Source: Halorhabdus amylolytica
GTDB lineage: Archaea > Halobacteriota > Halobacteria > Halobacteriales > Haloarculaceae
Length of the DNA: 38,212 nucleotides
Reading direction: 5' to 3'
Assembly (NCBI RefSeq): GCF_004944975.1
Contig: NZ_SPQG01000019.1
Coordinates: forward strand, 1 to 38,212
The notes below the pieces were generated by a model. The model saw only the letters and a list, made by a program, of their open reading frames with translations. It was not told the origin of the DNA and ran no database searches. Numbering within the stretch: the first letter of the stretch is position 1; the number at the start of each line of letters is the position of its first letter. Position numbers and translations under genes: made by a program. Positions 8,469 through 16,172 of this stretch are shown here, one piece after another.

Positions 8469-9110
8469 ATGAACGCACACGATCGATTGATCGACAGTGG
8501 CGTCGTCGCTGTGCTCCGGAACATCGACGCCGACGCGATGCTCGACACCGTCGAGGCGCTACGGGCCGGCGGTGTGACGGCCTTCGAGGTGACGGTCGAC
8601 GCCACGAACGCGACCGACCTCGTCTCTGAGGTGACCGCGGAGTTCGCTGACGACGAGGAAGCCGTCGTCGGTGCCGGGTCGGTGCTGGACGCCCCGGCCG
8701 CCCGATCGGCGATCGAGGCGGGTGCCGAGTTCGTCGTCGGGCCGACGCTCGCACCCGACGTGATCGAGACGGCCAACCGCTACGGTGTCCTCGTCGCACC
8801 GGGTGTGATGACCCCGACCGAGGCCATCCGGGCGGCCGAGGCCGGGTCCGATCTGATCAAGGTGTTCCCCGCTGCGACGGTGGGACCGGACCACCTGAGC
8901 GCGATCCAGGCCCCCCTGGGCGACCTGCCGCTGATGCCGACTGGCGGGATCGGACCGGACAACGTTGATGCCTTCTTCGACGCTGGCGCGACCGTTGTGG
9001 GCGCCGGCAGTGCACTCATCGACTACGATGCCATCGAGCGCGGCGACTTCGACGCCGTCGAGGACCACGCCGCCGAGTTCGTCACGGCCGTCGAGGACGC
9101 CCAAGACTGA
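8469..9110 (+). CDS. eda: 2-keto-3-deoxy-6-phosphogluconate (KDPG) aldolase
   Basis: The 213-residue class I aldolase is of normal Eda length. It has the N-terminal GVVAVLR (Arg17), catalytic Glu40 (FEVT), the PGVMTPTE loop, Schiff-base Lys131 in DLIKVFPA and the phosphate-binding TGGIGPDN. It splits KDPG into pyruvate and glyceraldehyde 3-phosphate, the last dedicated step of the semi-phosphorylative Entner-Doudoroff pathway. An upstream GTG codon abuts the chosen ATG; ATG is preferred because promoter spacing fits. It converges on the gluconate dehydratase gene across a repeated hairpin region, and its pathway partners follow within 5 kb. Confidence 0.93.
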   Translation: MNAHDRLIDSGVVAVLRNIDADAMLDTVEALRAGGVTAFEVTVDATNATDLVSEVTAEFADDEEAVVGAGSVLDAPAARSAIEAGAEFVVGPTLAPDVIETANRYGVLVAPGVMTPTEAIRAAEAGSDLIKVFPAATVGPDHLSAIQAPLGDLPLMPTGGIGPDNVDAFFDAGATVVGAGSALIDYDAIERGDFDAVEDHAAEFVTAVEDAQD

Positions 9111-9121
9111 GTTGACGAACG

Positions 9122-9200
9122 CGATCCCTAGGCGGGATCGAACGCCGACAGACTCACTCCGTTCGTCTGTCGAACTCGACGAGGCTATGCCTCGTCGAAC
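9122..9200. repeat. Copy 1 of a 79-bp direct repeat containing hairpins
   Basis: This copy matches 9226-9304 with three mismatches. It holds three potential hairpins: CGATCCC/GGGATCG, CGACAGAC/GTCTGTCG, and a strong 10-bp stem TCGACGAGGC/GCCTCGTCGA with loop TAT. It lies between the convergent aldolase and dehydratase genes and duplicates the 3' end of the dehydratase gene. Confidence 0.9.
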
Positions 9201-9225
9201 GATTCAAATCAGAGATTTGCCGGTT

Positions 9226-9304
9226 CGATCCCTAGGCGGGATCGAACGCCGACAGACTCGCTTCGCTCGTCTGTCGAACTCGACGAGGCTATGCCTCGTC
9301 GAAC
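9226..9304. repeat. Copy 2 of the 79-bp direct repeat, overlapping the dehydratase stop
   Basis: This second copy starts 104 bases after the first. It includes the last five codons and stop of the dehydratase gene, in a hairpin that could act as a two-way transcription terminator. The three differences from copy 1 all fall in the loop region of the middle hairpin, so the stems are kept. Confidence 0.9.
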
Positions 9305-10527
9305 ACCGTCTCGCCGTCGACCTTGTACTTCTCGACGGCGTCGAGATCGAGCGTCAGACCAAGGCCTGGCTTCTCGGGGATTGCCATCGAACCGTCCTCG
9401 ATGAGACCGTCCTCCTCGACCAGGTCTTCCCACCAACCGAGTTCGTAGGAGTGGTACTCGACGGCGAGGGCGTTCGGGATCGCCGCGCCGACCTGTGCGG
9501 AGGCCATCGTTGCGATCGGCGAGCCGACGTTGTGCATCGCAACGGGGATGTAGTAGAGATCGGCCAGGTCGGCGATCTTCCGGGTCTCGCGCATGCCGCC
9601 GACTCGCGGCACGTCGGGCGCGATGATGTCGACGGCCTGCTCTTCGAGCAGGCGGCGCTGGCCGTGCTTGCGATAGACGTTCTCACCGACGGCGATCGGC
9701 GTCGTCGTCGACTGCGTGACCTCACGCTGAACGTCGTGATTCTCCGGTGGGACCGGGTCTTCGAGCCACCAGACGTCGTCGTCCTCGATCTCTTCGGCGA
9801 GTCGCTTTGCGCTGCCACCGGTGTATGTCCAGTGGCAGTCGAAAGCGACCTCGGCGGCGTCGCCGACACGCTCGGTCGTGGCACGGACGATCTCGGCCTT
9901 GTGCTCGATCTCGGGTTGGCTGAGGTGGCGGTTGGCCGAGTCCTTCTCGTGGCCGCTGGGGACGTCGAGATCGAACTTGATCGCGTCGTAACCTAACTCC
10001 TCGACGACGCGCTCGGCCTCGTCCGCGCAGGCCTGCGGGTCAGCCTCGTCCTCGGTGTGAAGGTCACAGTAAACCCGCACGTCGTCGCGGTACTTCCCGC
10101 CGAGGAGTTGATAGGCGGGTACGTCCATGATCTTCCCGGCGAGGTCGTGCAGCGCGATCTCGACACCCGAAATGGCGTGGAGCCACACGCCGGCGATCGA
10201 GCCTTCGCCGGAGGTCTTCTGGACCATGTGTTCGTACAGGCGGTCGATGTCAAGCGGGTTCTCGCCGACGATGAAGGGTTTCAGTCGCTCGACGAGTTCG
10301 GGGACGCCTGCTCCCCAGTAGGCCTCGCCCGTCCCGACGACGCCCGCGTCGGTGTAGATCCGGACGAGTGTCCAGGGGTAGTTTCCGTCGACCATCGTCG
10401 TCTGGATGTCGGTGATCTCGACGTCCCGCGTGCCGCGATCAGCTATCACGCCCATCGTCTCGGCGGAGAGGTCACGCATCGTGTACTCCGCGTTCGGATC
10501 GCTAAGCTGGGTGTAATCTACTGGCAC
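9289..10527 (-). CDS. gnaD: D-gluconate dehydratase (enolase superfamily)
   Basis: The 412-residue mandelate racemase/muconate lactonizing family protein has an N-terminal capping domain and a TIM barrel. Metal ligands are the Asp in AFDCHW, the Glu in WWLEDPVPPENH and the Glu in VGENVY; an IKFDLD segment holds the barrel lysine. In haloarchaea this type dehydrates gluconate (and possibly galactonate) to 2-keto-3-deoxygluconate. Its neighbours, KDG kinase and two aldolases, support that. I chose the GTG at 10527 because VDYTQLSDPNAEYT looks like a conserved N-terminus and a TATA box lies 28 bases upstream. A longer frame would run into the upstream kinase gene. The stop lies in a duplicated hairpin. 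Confidence 0.85.
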   Translation of the reverse strand: MPVDYTQLSDPNAEYTMRDLSAETMGVIADRGTRDVEITDIQTTMVDGNYPWTLVRIYTDAGVVGTGEAYWGAGVPELVERLKPFIVGENPLDIDRLYEHMVQKTSGEGSIAGVWLHAISGVEIALHDLAGKIMDVPAYQLLGGKYRDDVRVYCDLHTEDEADPQACADEAERVVEELGYDAIKFDLDVPSGHEKDSANRHLSQPEIEHKAEIVRATTERVGDAAEVAFDCHWTYTGGSAKRLAEEIEDDDVWWLEDPVPPENHDVQREVTQSTTTPIAVGENVYRKHGQRRLLEEQAVDIIAPDVPRVGGMRETRKIADLADLYYIPVAMHNVGSPIATMASAQVGAAIPNALAVEYHSYELGWWEDLVEEDGLIEDGSMAIPEKPGLGLTLDLDAVEKYKVDGETVFDEA

Positions 10528-10550
10528 GCCCGGGAAGTCGGCGTTCGAGT

Positions 10551-10560
10551 GGTTAATCCT
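10551..10560 (-). promoter_or_regulatory. TATA box for the dehydratase gene
   Basis: AGGATTAACC on the minus strand is centred about 28 bases upstream of the GTG at 10527, inside the 55-base gap after the kinase stop. It suggests that the dehydratase has its own leaderless promoter and is not only co-transcribed with the kinase. Confidence 0.5.
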
Positions 10561-10582
10561 TTCCCAGGAAGCTCGTCTTGAA

Positions 10583-11542
10583 TCAGCGTGATATCTCGTC
10601 GACGTCACCCGCGACGATCGACTCGACGGCCTCCGGTCGCACGACGGCGAGGTCGCCCTCGATCGTCCGCTTGAGCGCCGCCGTCGCGGCCCCCCACGCC
10701 AACGCGGTCGACAGATCCGTCCCGTCGAGCCAGGAAGCCAGGAACCCGCCGACGAAAGCGTCGCCAGTTCCGATCGCGTCAGTGGTCTCTGTCTCGATCA
10801 CCGGCTGGCTCACGGCCTGGTCGCCGTCGAAGGCCAGTGCACCCTCCTCACCGCGGGTCATGACGACGAGGTCGGCGTCGTAGGCGTCCCGTAATCCCTC
10901 GACGACCGCCTCGTCGTTCCCGTCGAAGTCCAGAACCGTCGCAGCGTCTCGCCGGGCGACGAAGAGGATATCGACCAGCGGGAGGAGGTCCGAAAGCGTC
11001 GCCGCGGCCGTCTCGGTGTCCCAGAGGTTCGATCGGTAGTTGACGTCGAAGACCGTCGTAATCCCGTTGTCATCCGCGGTGGTGAGGACCCGCTCTGTCG
11101 TCTCCGCGAGCGTTTCCGAGAGCGCCGGCGTAATCCCCGTGACGTGCAGGGTGTCGGTATGTTCGATCGGTTCCGTAGGCAGTTCCTCGTATGTGGCGGT
11201 CGTGATCGCGGAGTCAGCCCGGTCGTAGAAGACGCTCGAACCCCGCGGTTGTCCGCCGCGTTCGAGGTAATACGTACCCACGCGGCCGTCGTCGTCCCAG
11301 GCGACGGCCGTGTCGACGCCGTGGGTGTGGTACGTCGAGGTCACCTTCTCGCCCAGCGGCGTCCGGGGGAGTTTCGATACCCAGGTGGCGTCGATCCCGA
11401 GGCGCTGGGCCGCGACTGCGACGTTACCCTCGGCGCCGCCGACGTAGACGTCGAAGGCATCGGTTGCCTCGATCGGTTCCTCAACCGGTGTCGACAGTCG
11501 CAGGAGCGATTCGCCGAACGTAGTGAGGCGAGGTCGTGTCAC
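10583..11542 (-). CDS. kdgK: 2-keto-3-deoxygluconate (KDG) kinase, PfkB family
   Basis: The product of about 319 residues has the ribokinase-family substrate motif near the N-terminus (GGAEGNVAVAAQRLG) and the C-terminal PfkB signature DAIGTGDAFVGGFLA, with the catalytic Asp in TGDAF. The FGESLLRL start and the VFDVNYR segment with its conserved Arg are typical of KDG kinases. It would phosphorylate KDG to KDPG for the aldolase at 8469-9110. An ATG 27 bases upstream lies within a TTTATG box placed exactly at promoter distance, so the GTG at 11542 is the better start. The dehydratase follows on the same strand. Confidence 0.9.
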   Translation of the reverse strand: MTRPRLTTFGESLLRLSTPVEEPIEATDAFDVYVGGAEGNVAVAAQRLGIDATWVSKLPRTPLGEKVTSTYHTHGVDTAVAWDDDGRVGTYYLERGGQPRGSSVFYDRADSAITTATYEELPTEPIEHTDTLHVTGITPALSETLAETTERVLTTADDNGITTVFDVNYRSNLWDTETAAATLSDLLPLVDILFVARRDAATVLDFDGNDEAVVEGLRDAYDADLVVMTRGEEGALAFDGDQAVSQPVIETETTDAIGTGDAFVGGFLASWLDGTDLSTALAWGAATAALKRTIEGDLAVVRPEAVESIVAGDVDEISR

Positions 11543-11565
11543 GTTCGCCGGTGTGCCTGGCGGGT

Positions 11566-11574
11566 GCATAAATC
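11566..11574 (-). promoter_or_regulatory. TATA box of the KDG kinase gene
   Basis: GATTTATGC on the minus strand is centred 27-28 bases before the GTG at 11542. An alternative ATG lies inside this box, which argues that it is promoter rather than coding sequence. Confidence 0.5.
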
Positions 11575-11699
11575 GGCGGGATCCTCGCCACTGGATCTAC
11601 TCGTGAGTGGTATGTCCGAAACGGTTGCGAACCCGATAGCCACGCGCTTCGTGGATTATTTCCCGACAGCCGCGTAGTATTCACCTACGAGCATCCACC

Positions 11700-12065
11700 A
11701 TGCAACGCTACGACACGAAACTCGAAGACGGTGCCTTCTTCGTCGAGTGGGACGAGGAGTGGCTCGAGATCGGAGAGATGGCGGCGCTCAGGGACCTCTT
11801 CGGCGGAGATACCTACGAGATCGAGTACGATCAGACCCAGTCGAAGGCGCCCTGGCTGGAGAACGCCCTCGAAGATCAGACGCTCTCCTTCGACGTGACC
11901 GAGACGCTCGTCGACATGGACTTCGACGCAGAGTTCGTCGCGGACGTCGCCCAAGAGCCCATCGAAGAGACTGGCCCGCGTGGCTACCCCGTCCGAACGG
12001 AAGTCTTCGCCGAGAAGATGATCGAGATCTGGGATGCGCAGGGCCGCCAGGACGACGAGGTGTGA
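11700..12065 (+). CDS. Small acidic conserved-looking haloarchaeal protein, function unknown
   Basis: The 121-residue protein is highly acidic and compositionally typical of a cytosolic haloarchaeal protein. It has no transmembrane segment, no cysteines and no motif I recognise. The start ATG follows closely on the A/C-rich leader ATCCACC, and a strong terminator-like hairpin lies 38 bases after the stop. It sits between kinase and mutarotase-like genes of the sugar-acid cluster but is on the opposite strand, so a role there is only possible. Confidence 0.75.
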   Translation: MQRYDTKLEDGAFFVEWDEEWLEIGEMAALRDLFGGDTYEIEYDQTQSKAPWLENALEDQTLSFDVTETLVDMDFDAEFVADVAQEPIEETGPRGYPVRTEVFAEKMIEIWDAQGRQDDEV

Positions 12066-12103
12066 GACAGGCTCACCAGGAAGACGACGATACGGGATAA
12101 GCG

Positions 12104-12135
12104 AAGGGGGCAAGCGGTCGGGAACGCCCCCTTTT
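12104..12135. terminator. Hairpin terminator between convergent genes
   Basis: AAGGGGGC (12104-12111) and GCCCCCTT (12126-12133) form an 8-bp GC-rich stem followed by TT, between the convergent 121-residue gene and the mutarotase-like gene. Confidence 0.6.
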
Positions 12136-12157
12136 CATGGATGGCTCGTCTTCGCCC

Positions 12158-13033
12158 TCAGATCGCGTCGGGGTCGATCGCGGCGGCGTCGGCGGGCGTA
12201 TCGACGCCGTCGGCTAGTGTCCACGTTTCGGTGTGAGTTGCGCCCTCCCCGGGCTTGACGGTTCGGAGCGGACCCAGTGACTCGACTTCCATCACGTTCT
12301 GATTCGTGTAGACCTCTGCCGCGCTGCCCCCGTCCGGATACGTCGCCGACGGGTCGAACGCGTAGTCCTTCCGGAAGACGTGGCCGTCGTTGAAATAGGC
12401 GAGCCACCCGTCCGCCCCCGATGTACCGAGTTTCATCGCCTCGCGGTCGGTTTCCTGGCTGACGTAGATGTACTCCTCGCCGAAGTCGATCCGGTCGTCG
12501 CCGGGCGTGGTGTAGGGCCACAACTGGATCGAGCGGTCTGGCAATAGCGATGTCTCGTCGGCCTGCGGGGTGAACGGGAGGACAGCCGTCCCGTCAAGCT
12601 TGAGAACGGAGATTCCCCAGGGCGCGAATTCAAGCGGCCAGGCGCGTCGGTTCGTGAGTTCGTGTTCGACCTCGACTGACGCCCCGGTTCCCATCCGTAC
12701 CGTGATCGTCTTCTGGACGCCGGCACCGGGATCCTCCGGGCCGACGAGACGAACGCCATCGACCAGCACCTCGGCATCGACCGGATCCGTGTCGGGCTCG
12801 TAGGTCCTGTCGCTGTCCTCCGGGGCGTGCCAGAGCCGATGCCCACCGATCAGTGGCCACTCCTCGCGCCCCTCTTCGAAGATCCGGAACTCGTTGGGGC
12901 CTCCATCAAACCCGAAGTGGACGATCCGCGGGCCGATCGACGTCGGCGCCAGCAGTTCGATCGTTCCGTTGGCGACGCGAATACTCTCGCCCCATCGCTC
13001 GTGGTCGACGCGTTCGACTGTGGGTTCACTCAT
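12158..13033 (-). CDS. Galactose-mutarotase-like sugar-binding protein (DUF4380-like)
   Basis: The 291-residue protein is mostly beta strand. It has the opening IELLAPTSIGPRIVHFGFDGG and GGHRLWHAPE typical of aldose-epimerase-like beta-sandwich proteins, with HRLWHAPE in the position where that superfamily places sugar-contacting residues. It may interconvert anomers or bind a sugar acid that feeds the adjacent pathway (inference from fold and position). It has no signal peptide. A TATA-like CCATTATACG lies about 35 bases upstream. It is followed on the map by the KDG aldolase gene on the same strand, 135 bases away. Confidence 0.65.
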   Translation of the reverse strand: MSEPTVERVDHERWGESIRVANGTIELLAPTSIGPRIVHFGFDGGPNEFRIFEEGREEWPLIGGHRLWHAPEDSDRTYEPDTDPVDAEVLVDGVRLVGPEDPGAGVQKTITVRMGTGASVEVEHELTNRRAWPLEFAPWGISVLKLDGTAVLPFTPQADETSLLPDRSIQLWPYTTPGDDRIDFGEEYIYVSQETDREAMKLGTSGADGWLAYFNDGHVFRKDYAFDPSATYPDGGSAAEVYTNQNVMEVESLGPLRTVKPGEGATHTETWTLADGVDTPADAAAIDPDAI

Positions 13034-13168
13034 GATTGTCCAGCGTGTACGGTCTCCTGTTGGGCGTATAATGGTTCTGATACGCTCGCGTCGACATGTC
13101 CGGCCGGCAATTCGGTGCCGGCGTATCCGACTGCCGGGATCGCGACCAGTGCCAGATCGGCGGTTCGC

Positions 13169-14089
13169 TCACAGGAGGTCCAGTTCTTTCAGGTCTTCTT
13201 TCAGTGCCGCCGTTTCCTCGTCGTCCAACCGCCGGAGCGGGCTCCGCAACGGTCCGGGTTCGATGTCCACGTCCCGAAGAGCGAGGGCCGTCTTGACAGC
13301 CGCCATGTACGGCCCGCGATCGAAGGCCGCGAGCACGTCCAGAACCTGCCGTTGGAGCTGCTGGGCTCGCTCCTCGTCGCCGTCGTCGAACGCCTCGTAG
13401 AGGTCGACGACCAGTTCCGGGAAGGCATTGGCTACGGAGCTGACCGTTCCCGAACAGCCGATCTCCAGGCCCGTATACAGCAGTGCGTTCGAGCCCGCCA
13501 GGTACGTCAGATCGGGGCTGTCGGCCATTGCCCGACCGAGCCAGGGAACGTCCTCGCTGGTATCCTTCAGCCCCGCGACGCCGTCGATGGCCGCGATCTC
13601 GCGCATCGTTTCGGCCCCCAGCGTGTTGCCGGTTCGCTGCGGGATGTGATAGGCGTAGATCGGCCGATCGACGGCCGCGGCAACCTGTCGGTAGTGTTCG
13701 ACAGCACCCCGGTGATCGAGCGGGAAGTAATAGGGTGTGACGACGACGAGTCCGTCCGCGCCCGCTCGGGCCGCTCGCTCGGCGTGTTCGACTGTCTCTC
13801 GGGTTCCCGGTGCGCCGACACCGGCGATCACCGGTACCTCGTCGCCGACGGCGTCGACGACCGTCTCGACGATCCGCTCGCGTTCGTCGCCGGACAAGAG
13901 CGGAAACTCGCCGTTCGTACCGAGTGGGAAGACGGCGTGGACGCCTCGGTCGACAACGAACTCAGCCTGGGCGGCTGTCCCCTCGTAATCGACATTCTCG
14001 TTTCTGTCGAAGGCCGTAAGCGTCGGCGGGATGACCCCGTGGAGATCGAGTGGATCCACTTCTCCGGACGCTGGTGCGTGTTCGGGCAT
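13169..14089 (-). CDS. 2-keto-3-deoxygluconate aldolase (DHDPS/NAL family)
   Basis: The 306-residue class I aldolase has PLGTNGEFPLL (56-65), tyrosines at 145 and 147 (IYAYHIP) and Schiff-base Lys175 in GLKDTS. These mark the dihydrodipicolinate synthase/N-acetylneuraminate lyase family. Next to KDG kinase and gluconate dehydratase, cleavage of KDG to pyruvate and glyceraldehyde is more likely than a lysine-pathway role. If so, this strain carries both the phosphorylative and non-phosphorylative branch points in one cluster. A TATA box (CTTAATA, 14114-14120) is 27 bases before the ATG. Confidence 0.82.
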   Translation of the reverse strand: MPEHAPASGEVDPLDLHGVIPPTLTAFDRNENVDYEGTAAQAEFVVDRGVHAVFPLGTNGEFPLLSGDERERIVETVVDAVGDEVPVIAGVGAPGTRETVEHAERAARAGADGLVVVTPYYFPLDHRGAVEHYRQVAAAVDRPIYAYHIPQRTGNTLGAETMREIAAIDGVAGLKDTSEDVPWLGRAMADSPDLTYLAGSNALLYTGLEIGCSGTVSSVANAFPELVVDLYEAFDDGDEERAQQLQRQVLDVLAAFDRGPYMAAVKTALALRDVDIEPGPLRSPLRRLDDEETAALKEDLKELDLL

Positions 14090-14139
14090 CGTTCTCCGGT
14101 ATCGGAGGTCGGATATTAAGACCTGGGGTCAACTCCCAC

Positions 14140-14280
14140 ACCCTACTTCGTTCGGTCTGAGGACCTCGCTTGTTGAGGGTTCCGTTAGACCGGGTCTGAG
14201 GACGTGCAGTCTTTGCTCCCTTCCCTCCTCTGAAGGGGTTGGCTTTCGACTTGCTACCGCTGTAAGTCACCACTGGAGAT
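14140..14280 (-). other. Gene-free stretch with repeated motif, possible transposon scar
   Basis: From 14122 to 14878 I find no supportable gene. The part at 14140-14280 has the motif GTCTGAGGAC twice (near 14155 and 14194) and a purine-run/pyrimidine-run composition like the right ends of haloarchaeal IS605-type elements. That resemblance is from memory and weak. The rest (14430-14878) shows nothing I can name. Confidence 0.2.
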
Positions 14281-14410
14281 TTCGCGTCGACTCATTCTCC
14301 GCCGATACAGGATCGGAAACGTCGAAACGCCGTTTAGCTTCGACATCCCGACGCTCGTGCTTCCGCATCGCGAATCTCTGTGCCGACGCCCTCTATCGGA
14401 TGGAGAACTG

Positions 14411-14425
14411 ACGTGTTGACACGAA
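14411..14425 (+). repeat. 15-bp direct repeat with palindromic core, copy 1
   Basis: ACGTGTTGACACGAA occurs here and again at 16072-16086. The core CGTGT-TG-ACACG is a perfect inverted repeat, so it could be a regulator site or a recombination scar. Confidence 0.6.
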
Positions 14426-14878
14426 AGGGGGGATGAGCAACACGCCGGAGGGTCGGCGGTTGGCCTGTGCCTCCGTCGTCCCCGGGTACCCGAGGACGCG
14501 ATGAGATCCGACCGCGGCGCGGACCCGTCGTCCGTGCGGCGTCGGTGGACCGGTCAGGGGAACCAGTCCATCCGGATCAACGGGGGACACGTTTGTAAAC
14601 CAGTAACCACAACTTCACACTCAGAAGTTCCTGAACCACCGCTTTCACTGAGATTAGAACAGATTTTGGACGTCCACGTCACGGAGAGCACAGAGGGAGT
14701 ATCGGTGTCGGCCGCCGGCTTCATCTGATACCGGGCCGGATACCTCTCGTCGGGTGGAGGGCGCCCGATCACTTTGTAAGTCGTGCAGTGACCGAACCGA
14801 CGGGTGGGCCAGTGGCTGCGCTATGATCAGTTGGGACGCCGCTCGGAGAAATGCGGCCGGCTTGAGGAGGGTCAGCCG

Positions 14879-15046
14879 CTACTCCTCGATCAGTTCGGCG
14901 TCGCTACTATCACATTCTGGACAGCCGAACCAGTGGGAATCGGTGTCCGACGACGACTGAAATTCTGTCCCACACTCGGCACAGCGGTAGGTGGGTCGGG
15001 GCTCTTTGAGACCGATCGTCTCCTTGATCGACTGGATGACGCTCAT
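14879..15046 (-). CDS. 55-residue two-CxxC zinc-finger protein
   Basis: A short gene encodes MSVIQSIKETIGLKEPRP followed by CAEC and then CPEC, 20 residues apart, and ends in an acidic tail (ELIEE). The four cysteines would bind one zinc ion, as in the many small zinc-ribbon proteins of haloarchaea. A TATA-like TTCTTAACC sits about 28-35 bases upstream of the ATG. The role is unknown; nucleic-acid or protein contact is usual for such ribbons. Flanking stretches on both sides (14430-14878 and 15047-15271) show no other gene. Confidence 0.7.
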   Translation of the reverse strand: MSVIQSIKETIGLKEPRPTYRCAECGTEFQSSSDTDSHWFGCPECDSSDAELIEE

Positions 15047-15271
15047 GTACGAGTGAAGACGCTCGATCCGGTTAAGAATCCGAGAGCGATTTCACCGGAC
15101 CATAACGGGCCTCGCGATACCGGCCCGCCATCGACCCGAGAATCCGCGACGCGTGTCAACTTCGGCCATCCAGCACGAGAGCGGGGGGGAAATCCTACCA
15201 CTGCCGACTACCCGCTTCACCGAGGGTATTTTCACGACGCACAAACGCGGGGTCAGCTCCCGGCTGTGCCG

Positions 15272-15574
15272 TCAGTGTTGCTGCAACGAGTAAAACAGCA
15301 CCGCGAGTCCGGCCGCGACGAGGACGCCTTCGACCGTGTGAAGCGCGAGTAGTTCGCGCCCAGTGAGTTCGTAACTCCGCCGGTAACCGAGTTCGTAGAT
15401 ACCCTCGACGAGCGTCCCGAGCGTGAGGAGGGCGAACCCCCCCGAGGCGAGCCCGAACGATCGGCTCCCGGTACGCTGGTAGGCCCGTCCGCTCAGGAAG
15501 GCCATCGCCCCACCCAGCACGAGGACGAGCGCGTTCGACATGACGAACAGCCACAGTTCCGGTGGGTTAGCCAT
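15272..15574 (-). CDS. Small three-helix membrane protein, regulator-linked
   Basis: The 100-residue product has three hydrophobic segments (about 8-26, 40-60 and 78-96) with short polar loops and no enzymatic motif. It lies 30 bases after the winged-helix regulator gene on the same strand, a pairing seen repeatedly in haloarchaea (DUF7521-like membrane protein with ArsR/MarR-type regulator, from memory). Co-transcription and membrane sensing for that regulator are inferred. Confidence 0.7.
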   Translation of the reverse strand: MANPPELWLFVMSNALVLVLGGAMAFLSGRAYQRTGSRSFGLASGGFALLTLGTLVEGIYELGYRRSYELTGRELLALHTVEGVLVAAGLAVLFYSLQQH

Positions 15575-15604
15575 CTGTCTGTTCTCTCGTCGATATTCGC
15601 TGTT

Positions 15605-15982
15605 TCATGGTTCGTTTCCTCCGCGTTCGAGATCGCTCCAGAAGTCGCTGAACTTGTCGACGAGGTCCTCGCGGAGTTCGACGTTGACTGTGAACCCGCC
15701 GTCGGCCACCTCGAAACTGACCCGTTCAAGGGTCGTCTCGTAGACCTTGTAGTGGTTCCCCTCGCCGTCGATCCGCGTTTCTTCCCGAAGCATGTCGTAT
15801 TCCTGGAGGACGTCGACGCGTCGGTAGACTGTCGGGAGGGACGCGTCAGTGTGTTCAGCGAGCTCGTCCGCCGAAAGGGGTCGTACGTCAGCGAGCGCGA
15901 GTATCTGGCGGACGTGTTCGTTCCCAAGGACTTCGAAGACGTTCTCGGGATCCCATTCGTTGCCCACGACGAATGGACTCAT
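15605..15982 (-). CDS. Winged-helix transcriptional regulator
   Basis: The 125-residue protein has an N-terminal winged helix: FEVLGNEHVRQILAL, then ADELAEHTDASLPTVYRRVD as the recognition helix-turn-helix, then the LREETRIDG wing. A short dimerisation segment follows. This is the common ArsR-like architecture of haloarchaea. A TATA element (GTTTATC, near 15990-15997) is placed for a leaderless start at the ATG. The small membrane protein gene follows as the second gene of the unit. Confidence 0.85.
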   Translation of the reverse strand: MSPFVVGNEWDPENVFEVLGNEHVRQILALADVRPLSADELAEHTDASLPTVYRRVDVLQEYDMLREETRIDGEGNHYKVYETTLERVSFEVADGGFTVNVELREDLVDKFSDFWSDLERGGNEP

Positions 15983-16071
15983 TGCCGGGTGAATGATAAA
16001 CCCAGGCGATCTACTTCAACGGCTATCTGGAGAGCACGTTCTTCGACGAATCGATGACGCATATCACAATT

Positions 16072-16086
16072 ACGTGTTGACACGAA
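16072..16086 (+). repeat. 15-bp direct repeat with palindromic core, copy 2
   Basis: This is the second copy of ACGTGTTGACACGAA, 1661 bases from the first. The pair brackets the zinc-finger, membrane-protein and regulator genes. Confidence 0.6.
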
Positions 16087-16172
16087 TCCAAGGAGGTGGT
16101 GTCCAAACTATTCTGTCGGACCGCGTTCTTGAAGGAGTTCAAGAGGATCATCCCAGCCAGTAGAGTTCGAAA

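Noticed and set aside
7606-8799. 397-codon minus-strand frame
   Set aside because: Antisense of the phosphatase and KDPG aldolase genes, which have complete motifs.
9219-9250. tRNA T-arm-like GGTTCGATCCC
   Set aside because: No acceptor, D or anticodon arms can be drawn around it; it is part of the repeated hairpin block. No complete tRNA or rRNA was found in the window.
8965-9996. 343-codon plus-strand frame
   Set aside because: It crosses the end of the aldolase gene, the repeats and the antisense of the dehydratase; no family pattern.
12827-14119. 430-codon plus-strand frame
   Set aside because: Antisense of the mutarotase-like and KDG aldolase genes.
14804-15352. 182-codon plus-strand frame
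   Set aside because: Antisense to the zinc-finger gene and part of the small membrane-protein gene, both better supported.
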